A stretch of DNA of 12,603 bases from the NCBI GenBank assembly GCA_030613745.1, contig JAUWLK010000053.1, positions 1 to 12,603 of the forward strand, given 5' to 3'. Shown here piece after piece: positions 1-6,048 of this stretch (its first letter is position 1; every line of letters begins with the position of its first letter). The position numbers and the translations under genes are program-made. Source of the DNA: Flavobacteriaceae bacterium (GTDB lineage Bacteria; Bacteroidota; Bacteroidia; Flavobacteriales; Flavobacteriaceae). The notes beneath the pieces are model-generated. The model was not told the DNA's origin. It saw only the letters and a program-made list of their open reading frames with translations, and ran no database searches.

Positions 1-140
1 CCTGGCATTTAATTTTTGACACTAAAAAAGATATGCGTCCAGAAATATTTGATTTTGCCCAAACTAACGGACTAAAAACTTTACAATTACAACAAAAAGT
101 AAATAGTTTAGAAAGTTTGTTTCAAAGTTTGACGAACTAA
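1..140 (+). CDS. gldA: GldA, gliding-motility ABC transporter ATP-binding subunit (C-terminal fragment)
   Basis: Only the last 45 codons and the stop (138-140) lie in the window; the gene enters from the left with two bases of a split codon. The visible tail starts WHLIFDTKKDMRPEIFDF and goes on through GLKTLQL to a SLESLFQSL end. From memory this matches the C-terminus of flavobacterial GldA (KDMRPxIFDFAxxNGLKTLQLxQ..LExxFxxLT). GldA is the cytoplasmic ATPase of the GldA/GldF/GldG ABC transporter associated with gliding motility. The Walker and signature motifs lie outside the window, so the ATPase function is not seen directly; the call rests on the distinctive tail alone. A hairpin terminator follows about 12 bases after the stop. 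Alternative: a GldA paralogue among ABC-2 type ATPases. Confidence 0.82.
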   Translation, partial: WHLIFDTKKDMRPEIFDFAQTNGLKTLQLQQKVNSLESLFQSLTN

Positions 141-151
141 GCCCCCTTTAA

Positions 152-178
152 TCCCTCGAAAGGGAAGGTAGGATTTTT
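152..178 (+). terminator. Probable rho-independent terminator of gldA
   Basis: A small hairpin TCCCT-CGAA-AGGGA (152-156 with 161-165) has a stable four-base loop and is followed, after a short G/A stretch, by five T (174-178). It lies 11 bases past the gldA stop. The stem is short and the T run is slightly displaced, so strength is uncertain. Confidence 0.5.
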
Positions 179-359
179 CTATACTTAAATGCAAAATTTT
201 GTTTTTAGGGTAATGGCGCCAAAAATAGTTGGTAATTTTTCAGAATATTCCATTTAACAAATATATAATTTACAATTTTGGAATATTTTTCTGATTTCAA
301 GCTAGTGAGCTTTTATATTCGTTAACAGTAATTAATCACCCTGTTAATTTACAATTGAG

Positions 360-406
360 ATTCATAAGATGACTATTTCACAACGGTTATTAGTCATCTT
401 ATGAAT
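360..406. repeat. Perfect 16-bp inverted repeat
   Basis: ATTCATAAGATGACTA (360-375) is matched exactly by its reverse complement at 391-406, leaving a 15-base loop. It lies between two convergent transcription units and 25 bases beyond the operon-end hairpin. It has no T tract on either side, so it is not a classical intrinsic terminator. It could be a backup bidirectional terminator or 3'-end stabiliser, or a copy of a small dispersed repeat; the sequence alone does not decide. Confidence 0.7.
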
Positions 407-430
407 AGATAAACTACACATAACCAACAA

Positions 431-461
431 GTGAGGGATTCACTTAAAGTGAAACCCTCAC
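431..461 (-). terminator. Hairpin ending the minus-strand operon
   Basis: GTGAGGG (431-437) pairs with CCCTCAC (455-461) and TTCACT (439-444) with AGTGAA (448-453), with one A/A mismatch and a three-base loop TAA. It starts 10 bases past the stop of the beta-propeller gene. On the minus strand the following sequence is only moderately T-rich, while on the plus strand five T follow, so it may act in both directions. The long GC-containing stem stands out in an otherwise AT-rich spacer. Confidence 0.6.
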
Positions 462-470
462 TGAGTATTT

Positions 471-1724
471 TTACTGATACGCCTCAAAACAATAGGCATT
501 TAAATGAGTTAAAGCAATAACTTTTGCAGGTTCTCCATTTTTTGCTGGCAATACATAAACGGCATTGGTTTTAAAACTTTCGCCATCTAGTTTATAACCG
601 TCTAATTTCCAAACATGCTCTCCTGTATTGACATCAATAGCATGTAATTTACCTGATGAACCACCCACAAAATAGACAATACCATTTAAATAACTCATTC
701 TACCACTTGTACCCGAAGTTTCTGTTCTCCAAACTGTACCACCACTGATAGCGTGTAATGCATAGGTATAAGTATCTTCATTATTGGCAATAATTTTATC
801 TTCTTCAATAATAAAACCTGAGAATAAAAAATCTTCAGCAAATGGCTTTATCCATAATTGTTCTCCTGTATCTAAATCATGACAAACCAAATTTTTTCCT
901 ACACTTGCATAAAACTTATTATTATGAATCTTTGGCCAATAGACACTTGAATTAAAAGTTGGTGTTTCTATCATTGGAATACGCTCATAAACCCATTGTT
1001 TTGTATTGGCATCATACAAGCCAAAATATGGTTTTACAACCCAATTTGGTGCTGGTTCTACATAAACCACAGCATAAAGATAGGTGCTATTTGGAAGCTT
1101 TAATATTTTAGTTATAGCTCCAACTAAATTAGCTGGATTTATATATTCTCCTGAATAATTAGCTCTAACAAATTCTGAAATATCTCCTGTTTCTATATTT
1201 CCAAGAAAAGCAAACCATTCTTCATAACCATTATCATTTATTATAGGTATTCCATAAAAAAATGTTTCATTTGTATTTGGGTATAATCTAGAATTAAAAG
1301 ATACACCTCTCTTAATTTTCCAATGGGTAGAACCATTATCTAAATTAATACAATAACTTGCCCCTCCATCTTGATAGGTTAATAAATTATTATATTGATA
1401 AGGGTATGATATTTTAATTTGGCTAGAATAGGGTAAATAATTATCATTCCATTGCCATAAGGTTTCTCCACTATTTATATTTATTAGGGTTAAAAATCGA
1501 TTATCCTTCCCATTAGTAGTAGGAATACCTATATTATCTTTATAATAGATAGGAAATCTAATTGTACCATTAGATGCCACTCCATTTTCATGTAAAGGTT
1601 TTTTCCATTGATAGGGTAATGAAATTATTACACCATCACCATCAGTTTGTTTACCTATGCCATCATCCTCACTACATGATATAGTGAGGATAATAGATAT
1701 TAATATTAACAATAAATATTTCAT
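471..1724 (-). CDS. PQQ-type beta-propeller lipoprotein, possibly surface-exposed
   Basis: 417 residues. The N-terminus is a lipoprotein signal peptide: MK, a hydrophobic stretch and a lipobox ending at Cys17 (LTISC). The residues after Cys17 (SEDDG) are acidic and resemble the lipoprotein export signal known from Bacteroidota, which suggests display on the cell surface (inference). The body has repeated propeller motifs of the form L.A.D..TG..(L/V)W: about residues 79-92 (SGETLW), 122-137 (NGSTHW), 236-246, 279-293 (TGEQLW), 322-334 (GGTVW) and 359-373 (TGEHVW). This is the PQQ/WD-like beta-propeller fold. No dehydrogenase catalytic module is present, so it is probably a binding or scaffold protein, as in BamB-like proteins, not a quinoprotein enzyme. 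It is the last gene of a three-gene operon, beginning 2 bases after the hydrolase stop. Function and ligand unknown. Confidence 0.85.
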   Translation of the reverse strand: MKYLLLILISIILTISCSEDDGIGKQTDGDGVIISLPYQWKKPLHENGVASNGTIRFPIYYKDNIGIPTTNGKDNRFLTLININSGETLWQWNDNYLPYSSQIKISYPYQYNNLLTYQDGGASYCINLDNGSTHWKIKRGVSFNSRLYPNTNETFFYGIPIINDNGYEEWFAFLGNIETGDISEFVRANYSGEYINPANLVGAITKILKLPNSTYLYAVVYVEPAPNWVVKPYFGLYDANTKQWVYERIPMIETPTFNSSVYWPKIHNNKFYASVGKNLVCHDLDTGEQLWIKPFAEDFLFSGFIIEEDKIIANNEDTYTYALHAISGGTVWRTETSGTSGRMSYLNGIVYFVGGSSGKLHAIDVNTGEHVWKLDGYKLDGESFKTNAVYVLPAKNGEPAKVIALTHLNAYCFEAYQ

Positions 1725-1726
1725 AG

Positions 1727-3010
1727 TTATGGTATTCTTTTATCTGTTCTAAAAAAATCACCAATATCTCTATCAAAAATTAAAATAAATTGTTCAGCCG
1801 TTTCATCCACAGTTCCTTCACTCATATCTCTCACTTCAACATGGTTTGCACCAGAAACTTTATACCTGTTACCAGCTGGTATGTTTTGAAGCTCTTGGGT
1901 GTATTGGGGCAATAAACCATCACTAGGGTAATTTACGGTAACATAGCGTGTAAACTCTTGCCATAGCCATTCACCACAATCAGGGTCAACATTTTTTGAT
2001 GCAGTATTATTAGCTTCTGGTAAAGGTGGATAATTTGGTGGATATGGGCAGGGAACCCATACCTCTTGCCAATAAGTTTCAGGTTCGGTACGTGTGGTTT
2101 TAATTAATGAAGAATAGATGGTTTCACTATCATCAATCCAATCTCTACCTTTTTTCCATTCACTAGCTTTGTGATAAAATATAGCTGCTACAAATGGATT
2201 CCAAAAATGAGAAATAGCTATTGAAAGATTAGATGCATAATGTGCATTGTATGCAAATCTTGCATTATTTACATGGTTAACAAGATTATGATCTGACCAA
2301 CCCTTAGAGCTACTAGCCAACCTCCAATGTACAGGGCTGTTTTCTTCTGCCCAAATAGATATTTGAGGTATTGTAGTAGGGTAACTATTAATAGAATCAA
2401 TTGTTGGGCTTCCTACTCTTAAATCAAAACTATCATCTTCGTAATCATTTATTTTATCATTAATAAACCAATCAGAAATTTTTTGAACAGTTACACCAGA
2501 AACTATTTCCCAATGAATACCTAAAAATTCTGCAAATGGACCTGCACTTAGTTTGTCAAGTGCATTATCTTTTGCACTATTAACACTTCCATCAATAATA
2601 GAATTGACTATAGGTGCCCCATAATTTGGTGTAGCAACAGTTATAAGCCCACCAAATTTTTTATTTCCTGTTACCATTCTATCAACTTCTCTAAGCATAA
2701 GACCGCCCATACTATGCCCAATACCTATATTTCGAGGGTTGGTGGCCTCAGTAGATCCATAAAAACCGATCATATGAGCTTTTACACTATTTGCAGCAAC
2801 ATTGATACCTAAGGTTGAAGTGTGCCATCCTCTTAAAGTATTCATTTTTCTTTCCTCTTTAAAAAGATTATCGTAATGTTCCCAAGAGCTTGCATCTCCT
2901 CGTAAGCCATGTACCCAAACTACGTTTCTGTCTTGTACTTGTGCTATGGTATTTAGTGTAACTAAAAAAACAGCTAGTAAACCTATTGTTTTATATATAT
3001 AATTTTTCAT
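1727..3010 (-). CDS. Secreted alpha/beta hydrolase (lipase/esterase-like) with complete catalytic triad
   Basis: 427 residues. A Sec signal peptide (about residues 1-23, ending ..NTIA before QVQDR) indicates export; there is no lipobox and no type IX C-terminal sorting domain. The alpha/beta-hydrolase marks are clear: the oxyanion-hole strand VVWVHG (His34-Gly35), the nucleophile elbow GHSMGG with Ser100, the acid in PSDGLLP (Asp364) and the base in GANHVEVRD (His390). The 260 residues between Ser and Asp are long for the fold and probably form a lid or cap domain. Just before the acid is a proline-rich stretch (320-331) framed by the only two cysteines, Cys321 and Cys345, a likely disulfide in the periplasm or outside. 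The fold fits triacylglycerol lipases, PGAP1-like and other serine esterases; the substrate is unknown. It is the middle gene of the operon, with gaps of 4 and 2 bases to its neighbours. Confidence 0.85.
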   Translation of the reverse strand: MKNYIYKTIGLLAVFLVTLNTIAQVQDRNVVWVHGLRGDASSWEHYDNLFKEERKMNTLRGWHTSTLGINVAANSVKAHMIGFYGSTEATNPRNIGIGHSMGGLMLREVDRMVTGNKKFGGLITVATPNYGAPIVNSIIDGSVNSAKDNALDKLSAGPFAEFLGIHWEIVSGVTVQKISDWFINDKINDYEDDSFDLRVGSPTIDSINSYPTTIPQISIWAEENSPVHWRLASSSKGWSDHNLVNHVNNARFAYNAHYASNLSIAISHFWNPFVAAIFYHKASEWKKGRDWIDDSETIYSSLIKTTRTEPETYWQEVWVPCPYPPNYPPLPEANNTASKNVDPDCGEWLWQEFTRYVTVNYPSDGLLPQYTQELQNIPAGNRYKVSGANHVEVRDMSEGTVDETAEQFILIFDRDIGDFFRTDKRIP

Positions 3011-3014
3011 ATCA

Positions 3015-3915
3015 TTAAATATTAAGGTTAAACTTTAAAGACCCAATTTTTGTTTGGGTTACCGAATTGACTTCTTTACCCGAAGGAAGAACGACTTTTT
3101 GTTCTAGCCTTATTGCGTTTAAAGTTTTATCTTCATCTTTACTATAACCAAAAAAAGTAGTTTGCAATAATTTATTGTCGGCACCTATATATCCTGTTTC
3201 CTACTATTCTATTGATATTTTTATCGACTAAATAAACAACTTCTTCTTCTATTCTAGGGTCAATATGCTTTTGCGACATCCGTAAGGTAACATAATTTTG
3301 ACCTTGTTCCATTATTCTAACCCCGTTTTTTGAAGCATTTTTGGTTAACTCTTCCAGGTCGTCTATCAATTGTTGCCCTTGTATAGCTGCCATGGTATTA
3401 TTGAGATCTTCCCTGGAAAATTTATCGCCCAGCTTTTTTATCTTATTTACCATTTCTAATTGATTTGGAATATTTATTGGTGTCGTACTTATTAATATTC
3501 CATTTTTATCATAAAAACTAGACATACCTCCAATAATTTCAGTTCTTACTATTTTTGGACTATCGTCGGGTAATATTTTATGACGAATTTTAATTTTCCT
3601 TTCAAAATCTAATTCTTCAATGGTTACATTCATTTGTCCATTTTCAAACAGTTGCATCTGTATATGTTGCTTTTCACTGTTTGGATTCATAGCAGCTAAA
3701 TCTAATGAGGATAATTTTTGGGATTCAACATCATAATCTTGTGATGTTTTCATATCATAAGAAATGTCTAATATGGCTTTTCCAAAGTTTCTATTTATAT
3801 CAGCTTTCGAAGAGTCATCAGTAAAATCTTCAAAATTTTCATCACAACTTGTTAAAAATAGGATACTTAAGAGTAGCATCCCTAACCTTTTATAAATTAT
3901 ATTATTTATTTTCAT
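3015..3915 (-). pseudogene. Lipoprotein of unknown function, interrupted by a one-base frameshift
   Basis: The first frame, from ATG at 3913-3915, runs to an early TAA at 3172-3174 and encodes a lipoprotein with signal peptide and lipobox LFLTSC (Cys24), then an acidic segment and a mixed charged domain I do not recognise. The last seven codons before that stop (RIYRCRQ) look out of place. From about 3194 a second minus-strand frame opens, reads GYIGADNKLLQTTFFGYSKD and continues for 59 codons to TAA at 3015-3017, only 4 bases before the hydrolase start. Joining the frames needs the loss of one base; the AAA run on the coding strand (3197-3199 on +) is the natural place, giving IVGTGYIGAD. 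The restored product is about 299 residues. The start fits the signal peptide. Either the gene is recently broken or the base is a sequencing error; the preserved second frame favours a recent event. First gene of the operon. Confidence 0.83.
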
Positions 3916-3928
3916 TTTTTAAAAAGAT

Positions 3929-3936
3929 CAAAATTA
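3929..3936 (-). promoter_or_regulatory. Candidate -7 element for the three-gene operon
   Basis: On the minus strand this reads TAATTTTG, an exact match to the Bacteroidota -7 consensus TAnnTTTG, about 14 bases before the lipoprotein ATG. A good -33 TTG is not found at the expected distance (only TTTC about 17 bases upstream), so the call is tentative. If real, the leader would be only a few bases long. Confidence 0.4.
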
Positions 3937-4309
3937 ATTTTTTTGGATTTCGTGAAAATCTTTACACTTTAACATCACCAAAGGCATTTTCTGACCAAAA
4001 AATATTAATTTTGCATCTCCTTTGGTTATTTGGCTGTGTTTATTTCATAGGCATTGGTTTTAAATTAAATATATTTAAGCGTATTTTTATTTTATTTACT
4101 TATAACCAGAGGTTTTTAATTCTTATATAGGCATACCTTCTCTTTTAGACAACATCATGCCTGTGTGTTCTTAAAAGAAAATTTGTTTTGGAGTATTAAA
4201 GATGGATAAAAGACAAATGATTAAAAAAATTACCATTTACTTTTTATAAAGCTATAAAAAAAAGAAAGAATTACACAAGATATTTCACTTATTTTCATTA
4301 AAATACCCA

Positions 4310-4376
4310 AAACCATGAGTTTTATCATGGTTTATTGTAATATTATAAAATCATGGTTTTCTACTGGTTTTATAAT
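4310..4376. repeat. Nested hairpins with a thrice-used CATGG/CCATG motif
   Basis: AAACCATGA (4310-4318) pairs perfectly with TCATGGTTT (4325-4333) across a 6-base loop. A second copy TCATGGTTTT lies at 4351-4360, so the left arm could pair with either copy. That second copy sits in the loop of another perfect 9-bp inverted repeat, ATTATAAAA (4342-4350) with TTTTATAAT (4368-4376). The two arrangements would compete in RNA. The cluster is 90-155 bases upstream of kdsA and upstream of its likely promoter. Confidence 0.6.
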
Positions 4377-4443
4377 TAGCAAACTAATTTACAAGAGCCT
4401 AAAATCAAAAATTAAGTAAAACCTGTTTAAAAAAGTTAAATAG

Positions 4444-4451
4444 TATCTTTG
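4444..4451 (+). promoter_or_regulatory. Candidate -7 element of kdsA
   Basis: TATCTTTG matches TAnnTTTG exactly and lies 14 bases before the kdsA ATG, so the transcript would start within about 10 bases of the start codon (nearly leaderless). The -33 region has only a partial match (CCTG at 4422-4425, 18 bases upstream). Confidence 0.5.
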
Positions 4452-4465
4452 TAAAAAATAAAATA

Positions 4466-5284
4466 ATGGATTTAAATAAAATTCCGAAGTTAAAATATAT
4501 TAGTAGTAATAATTTTTTTTTACTTGCCGGTCCTTGTGCAATAGAGAGTGAAGATATGGCAATGCAAATTGCCGAAAAGTGTGTTGAGATTACCAATAAA
4601 CTAGAAATTCCTTATATCTTTAAAGGGAGCTTTAAAAAAGCAAATCGCTCAAGAATTGACAGTTTTACCGGAATTGGTGATGAAAAAGCTTTAAAAATCC
4701 TTGAAAAAGTAGGCAAAACCTTTAATGTACCCACAGTTACTGATATTCATGATGTTAGCGATGCAATAAAAGCAGCTAATTATGTTGATATTTTACAAAT
4801 CCCGGCCTTTTTGGTACGTCAAACAGATTTGGTGGTGGCTGCGGCAAAAACAGGTAAAGTAGTCAACTTAAAAAAAGGACAATTTATGAGTCCTGAAGCT
4901 ATGCAACACGCTGTTAAAAAAGTGCATGATAGCGGTAATAAACAAGCAATGATTACTGATAGAGGTACCATGTTTGGCTATCAGGATATGATTGTTGATT
5001 TTAGAGGAATTCCTGTTATGCAACAATATGCTCCAACGATTTTAGATATTACACATTCACTGCAACAACCTAATCAGGCAAGTGGAATTACCGGGGGAAA
5101 ACCAGAATTGATAGAGACTATAGCAAAAGCCGGGATTGCAGTTGGTGTTGATGGTATATTTTTAGAAACACATTACGATCCATCTATTGCAAAATCTGAC
5201 GGAGCAAATATGTTAAAATTAGATTATTTAGAAGATTTATTAACCAAACTGGTTGCAATTAGAAAGACAATTAATGAGTTTTAA
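4466..5284 (+). CDS. kdsA: 3-deoxy-8-phosphooctulonate synthase (Kdo-8-P synthase), metal-dependent type
   Basis: 272 residues, the usual length. It condenses phosphoenolpyruvate with arabinose-5-phosphate to give Kdo-8-phosphate in the cytoplasm, the committed step to the Kdo of lipopolysaccharide. Family motifs in order: LLAGPCAIES (19-28), KGSFKKANRSR (53-63), QIPAFLVRQTDL (111-122), ITDRGTMFGYQDM (163-175), LDITHSLQ (193-200) and FLETHYDPSIAKSDG (232-246). Cys24 stands where metal-independent enzymes such as that of E. coli have Asn, and with His197, Glu234 and Asp245 completes the metal site known from the Aquifex enzyme (Cys11, His185, Glu222, Asp233), so this is the metal-dependent class. 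The ATG start fits the promoter position. The stop overlaps the stop of the convergent methyltransferase gene by four bases. It points to a Kdo-containing LPS or lipooligosaccharide. Confidence 0.96.
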   Translation: MDLNKIPKLKYISSNNFFLLAGPCAIESEDMAMQIAEKCVEITNKLEIPYIFKGSFKKANRSRIDSFTGIGDEKALKILEKVGKTFNVPTVTDIHDVSDAIKAANYVDILQIPAFLVRQTDLVVAAAKTGKVVNLKKGQFMSPEAMQHAVKKVHDSGNKQAMITDRGTMFGYQDMIVDFRGIPVMQQYAPTILDITHSLQQPNQASGITGGKPELIETIAKAGIAVGVDGIFLETHYDPSIAKSDGANMLKLDYLEDLLTKLVAIRKTINEF

Positions 5285-6006
5285 GTCCGCTTAAATTCGC
5301 TTAACAAAATTGCAGTTGCAGTTGCCACATTTAAACTTTCAGTTTTTTGATTTTCACCAAATTGAGGAATAGTAATTTGTTTTGTAATGAATTTTTGTAT
5401 TTCATTAGAAATTCCATTTGCTTCACTTCCCATGATTAAAATAGCATTTTTATTTAAATGGGTTTGGTATACGTTTTCACCTTTTAATAAAGCTCCAAAA
5501 ATAGGTCGGGTATCAGTTTTTAAAAAAGTTTTAATATCTGTATAAACAATTGAAATTCTTGATAATGAACCCATACTTGCTTGAACGACTTTTGGATTAT
5601 AACAATCAACTGTATTTGTTGAACAAATTAATTGGTTAACACCAAACCAATCGCAAAGCCGAATAATTGTACCTAAATTTCCAGGATCATTAATATCATC
5701 AAGCACTAGAGTAAGTCCCTTTATTTTTATTTTTTCTTGATTTGGAATTTCAAAAATTGCTAGAATTTGATTTGGTGTCGAAAATTCACTAATTTTTTTT
5801 AACTCATTTTCAGTAATAACTTGCATTTGGTCGATAGAAAATTTATTCAAATAATCACTTGTACAGAATAAATTATTAAGTTTAAAATTTGATTGAATAA
5901 ACTCTTCTACAACTTTTATTCCTTCAGCTAAAAATAAATCATGTTGTAATCGAAATTTTTTTTTCTTTAAACTGTTTATTAATTTAATTTGATTTTTGCT
6001 TAACAT
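5281..6006 (-). CDS. SpoU/TrmH-family RNA 2'-O-methyltransferase
   Basis: 241 residues. It transfers a methyl group from S-adenosylmethionine to a ribose 2'-OH in rRNA or tRNA. The N-terminal part (about 1-90) is the SpoU substrate-binding domain (LFLAEGIKVVEEF at 24-36). The C-terminal trefoil-knot SPOUT domain carries the three SpoU motifs: DDINDPGNLGTIIR (103-116, with catalytic-type Arg116), ILIMGSEANGIS (189-200) and IPQFGENQKTESLNVATATA (213-232). The exact target nucleotide cannot be read; RlmB-like 23S rRNA methylation is one option. Start ATG at 6004-6006; a TATTTTTG on the minus strand (6065-6072), inside the tamL-like gene, is a possible -7 element. It is convergent to kdsA with overlapping stops and divergent from the tamL-like gene, whose -33 box lies inside its first codons. 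Confidence 0.92.
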   Translation of the reverse strand: MLSKNQIKLINSLKKKKFRLQHDLFLAEGIKVVEEFIQSNFKLNNLFCTSDYLNKFSIDQMQVITENELKKISEFSTPNQILAIFEIPNQEKIKIKGLTLVLDDINDPGNLGTIIRLCDWFGVNQLICSTNTVDCYNPKVVQASMGSLSRISIVYTDIKTFLKTDTRPIFGALLKGENVYQTHLNKNAILIMGSEANGISNEIQKFITKQITIPQFGENQKTESLNVATATAILLSEFKRT

Positions 6007-6025
6007 TTAAATAGTGTTACTTTTG
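5995..6025 (+). promoter_or_regulatory. Promoter of the tamL-like gene
   Basis: TTTG (5995-5998) is followed after 19 bases by TACTTTTG (6018-6025), an excellent match to the Bacteroidota vegetative promoter (TTG, about 19 bp, TAnnTTTG). The start point would fall near 6030-6033, leaving a leader of about 16-20 bases before the TTG start at 6049. The box overlaps the first codons of the divergent methyltransferase gene. Confidence 0.7.
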
Positions 6026-6048
6026 AAATGAATTAAAAAATTGTCTCT

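Larger units (their letters stand above)
141..470. other. Non-coding spacer between convergent gldA and the minus-strand operon
   Basis: No credible reading frame is visible on either strand. The spacer holds the gldA terminator hairpin, a weak inverted repeat (AATATTCC at 244-251 with GGAATATT at 280-287), the long perfect inverted repeat at 360-406 and the operon-end hairpin at 431-461. The base composition is strongly AT-rich. I see no tRNA or recognisable small RNA. Confidence 0.6.
3916..4465. other. Divergent AT-rich spacer between the exported-protein operon and kdsA
   Basis: 550 bases with no convincing gene on either strand. It holds candidate -7 elements at both ends (3929-3936 minus, 4444-4451 plus), an inverted pair CCAAAGG/CCTTTGG (3978-3984 and 4019-4025), another pair AGGCAT/ATGCCT (4129-4134 and 4157-4162), and the hairpin cluster at 4310-4376. 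Short open frames are present, but none shows a family signature or a credible start. An unrecognised small RNA cannot be excluded. Confidence 0.55.

Noticed and set aside
3190..3200. Programmed ribosomal frameshift as the explanation for the split lipoprotein gene
   Set aside because: No slippery heptamer, stop-codon-driven +1 site or downstream pseudoknot is visible at the junction, and the required shift fits a simple one-base change in an A run better.
3934..4044. 36 minus-strand codons reading ..KGDAKLIFFGQKMPLVML.. just upstream of the operon, perhaps a degraded gene end or upstream peptide
   Set aside because: The sequence looks oddly protein-like, but it is bounded by a TGA at 4045-4047, the neighbouring frames do not extend it beyond about a dozen codons, and its stop lies in the candidate -7 box. 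Too short to support.
3849..4130. 93-codon plus-strand frame of hydrophobic composition
   Set aside because: Its first 67 bases are antisense to the lipoprotein signal-peptide region, which is itself hydrophobic when reversed, and the rest is AT-rich spacer. No family motif, no good promoter.
4202..4249. Short plus-strand frame starting MDKRQMIKK
   Set aside because: Only 15 residues, made mostly of A/T codons, with no recognisable start context.
4405..4596. Minus-strand frame over the kdsA start
   Set aside because: Antisense shadow of a secure gene and its promoter.
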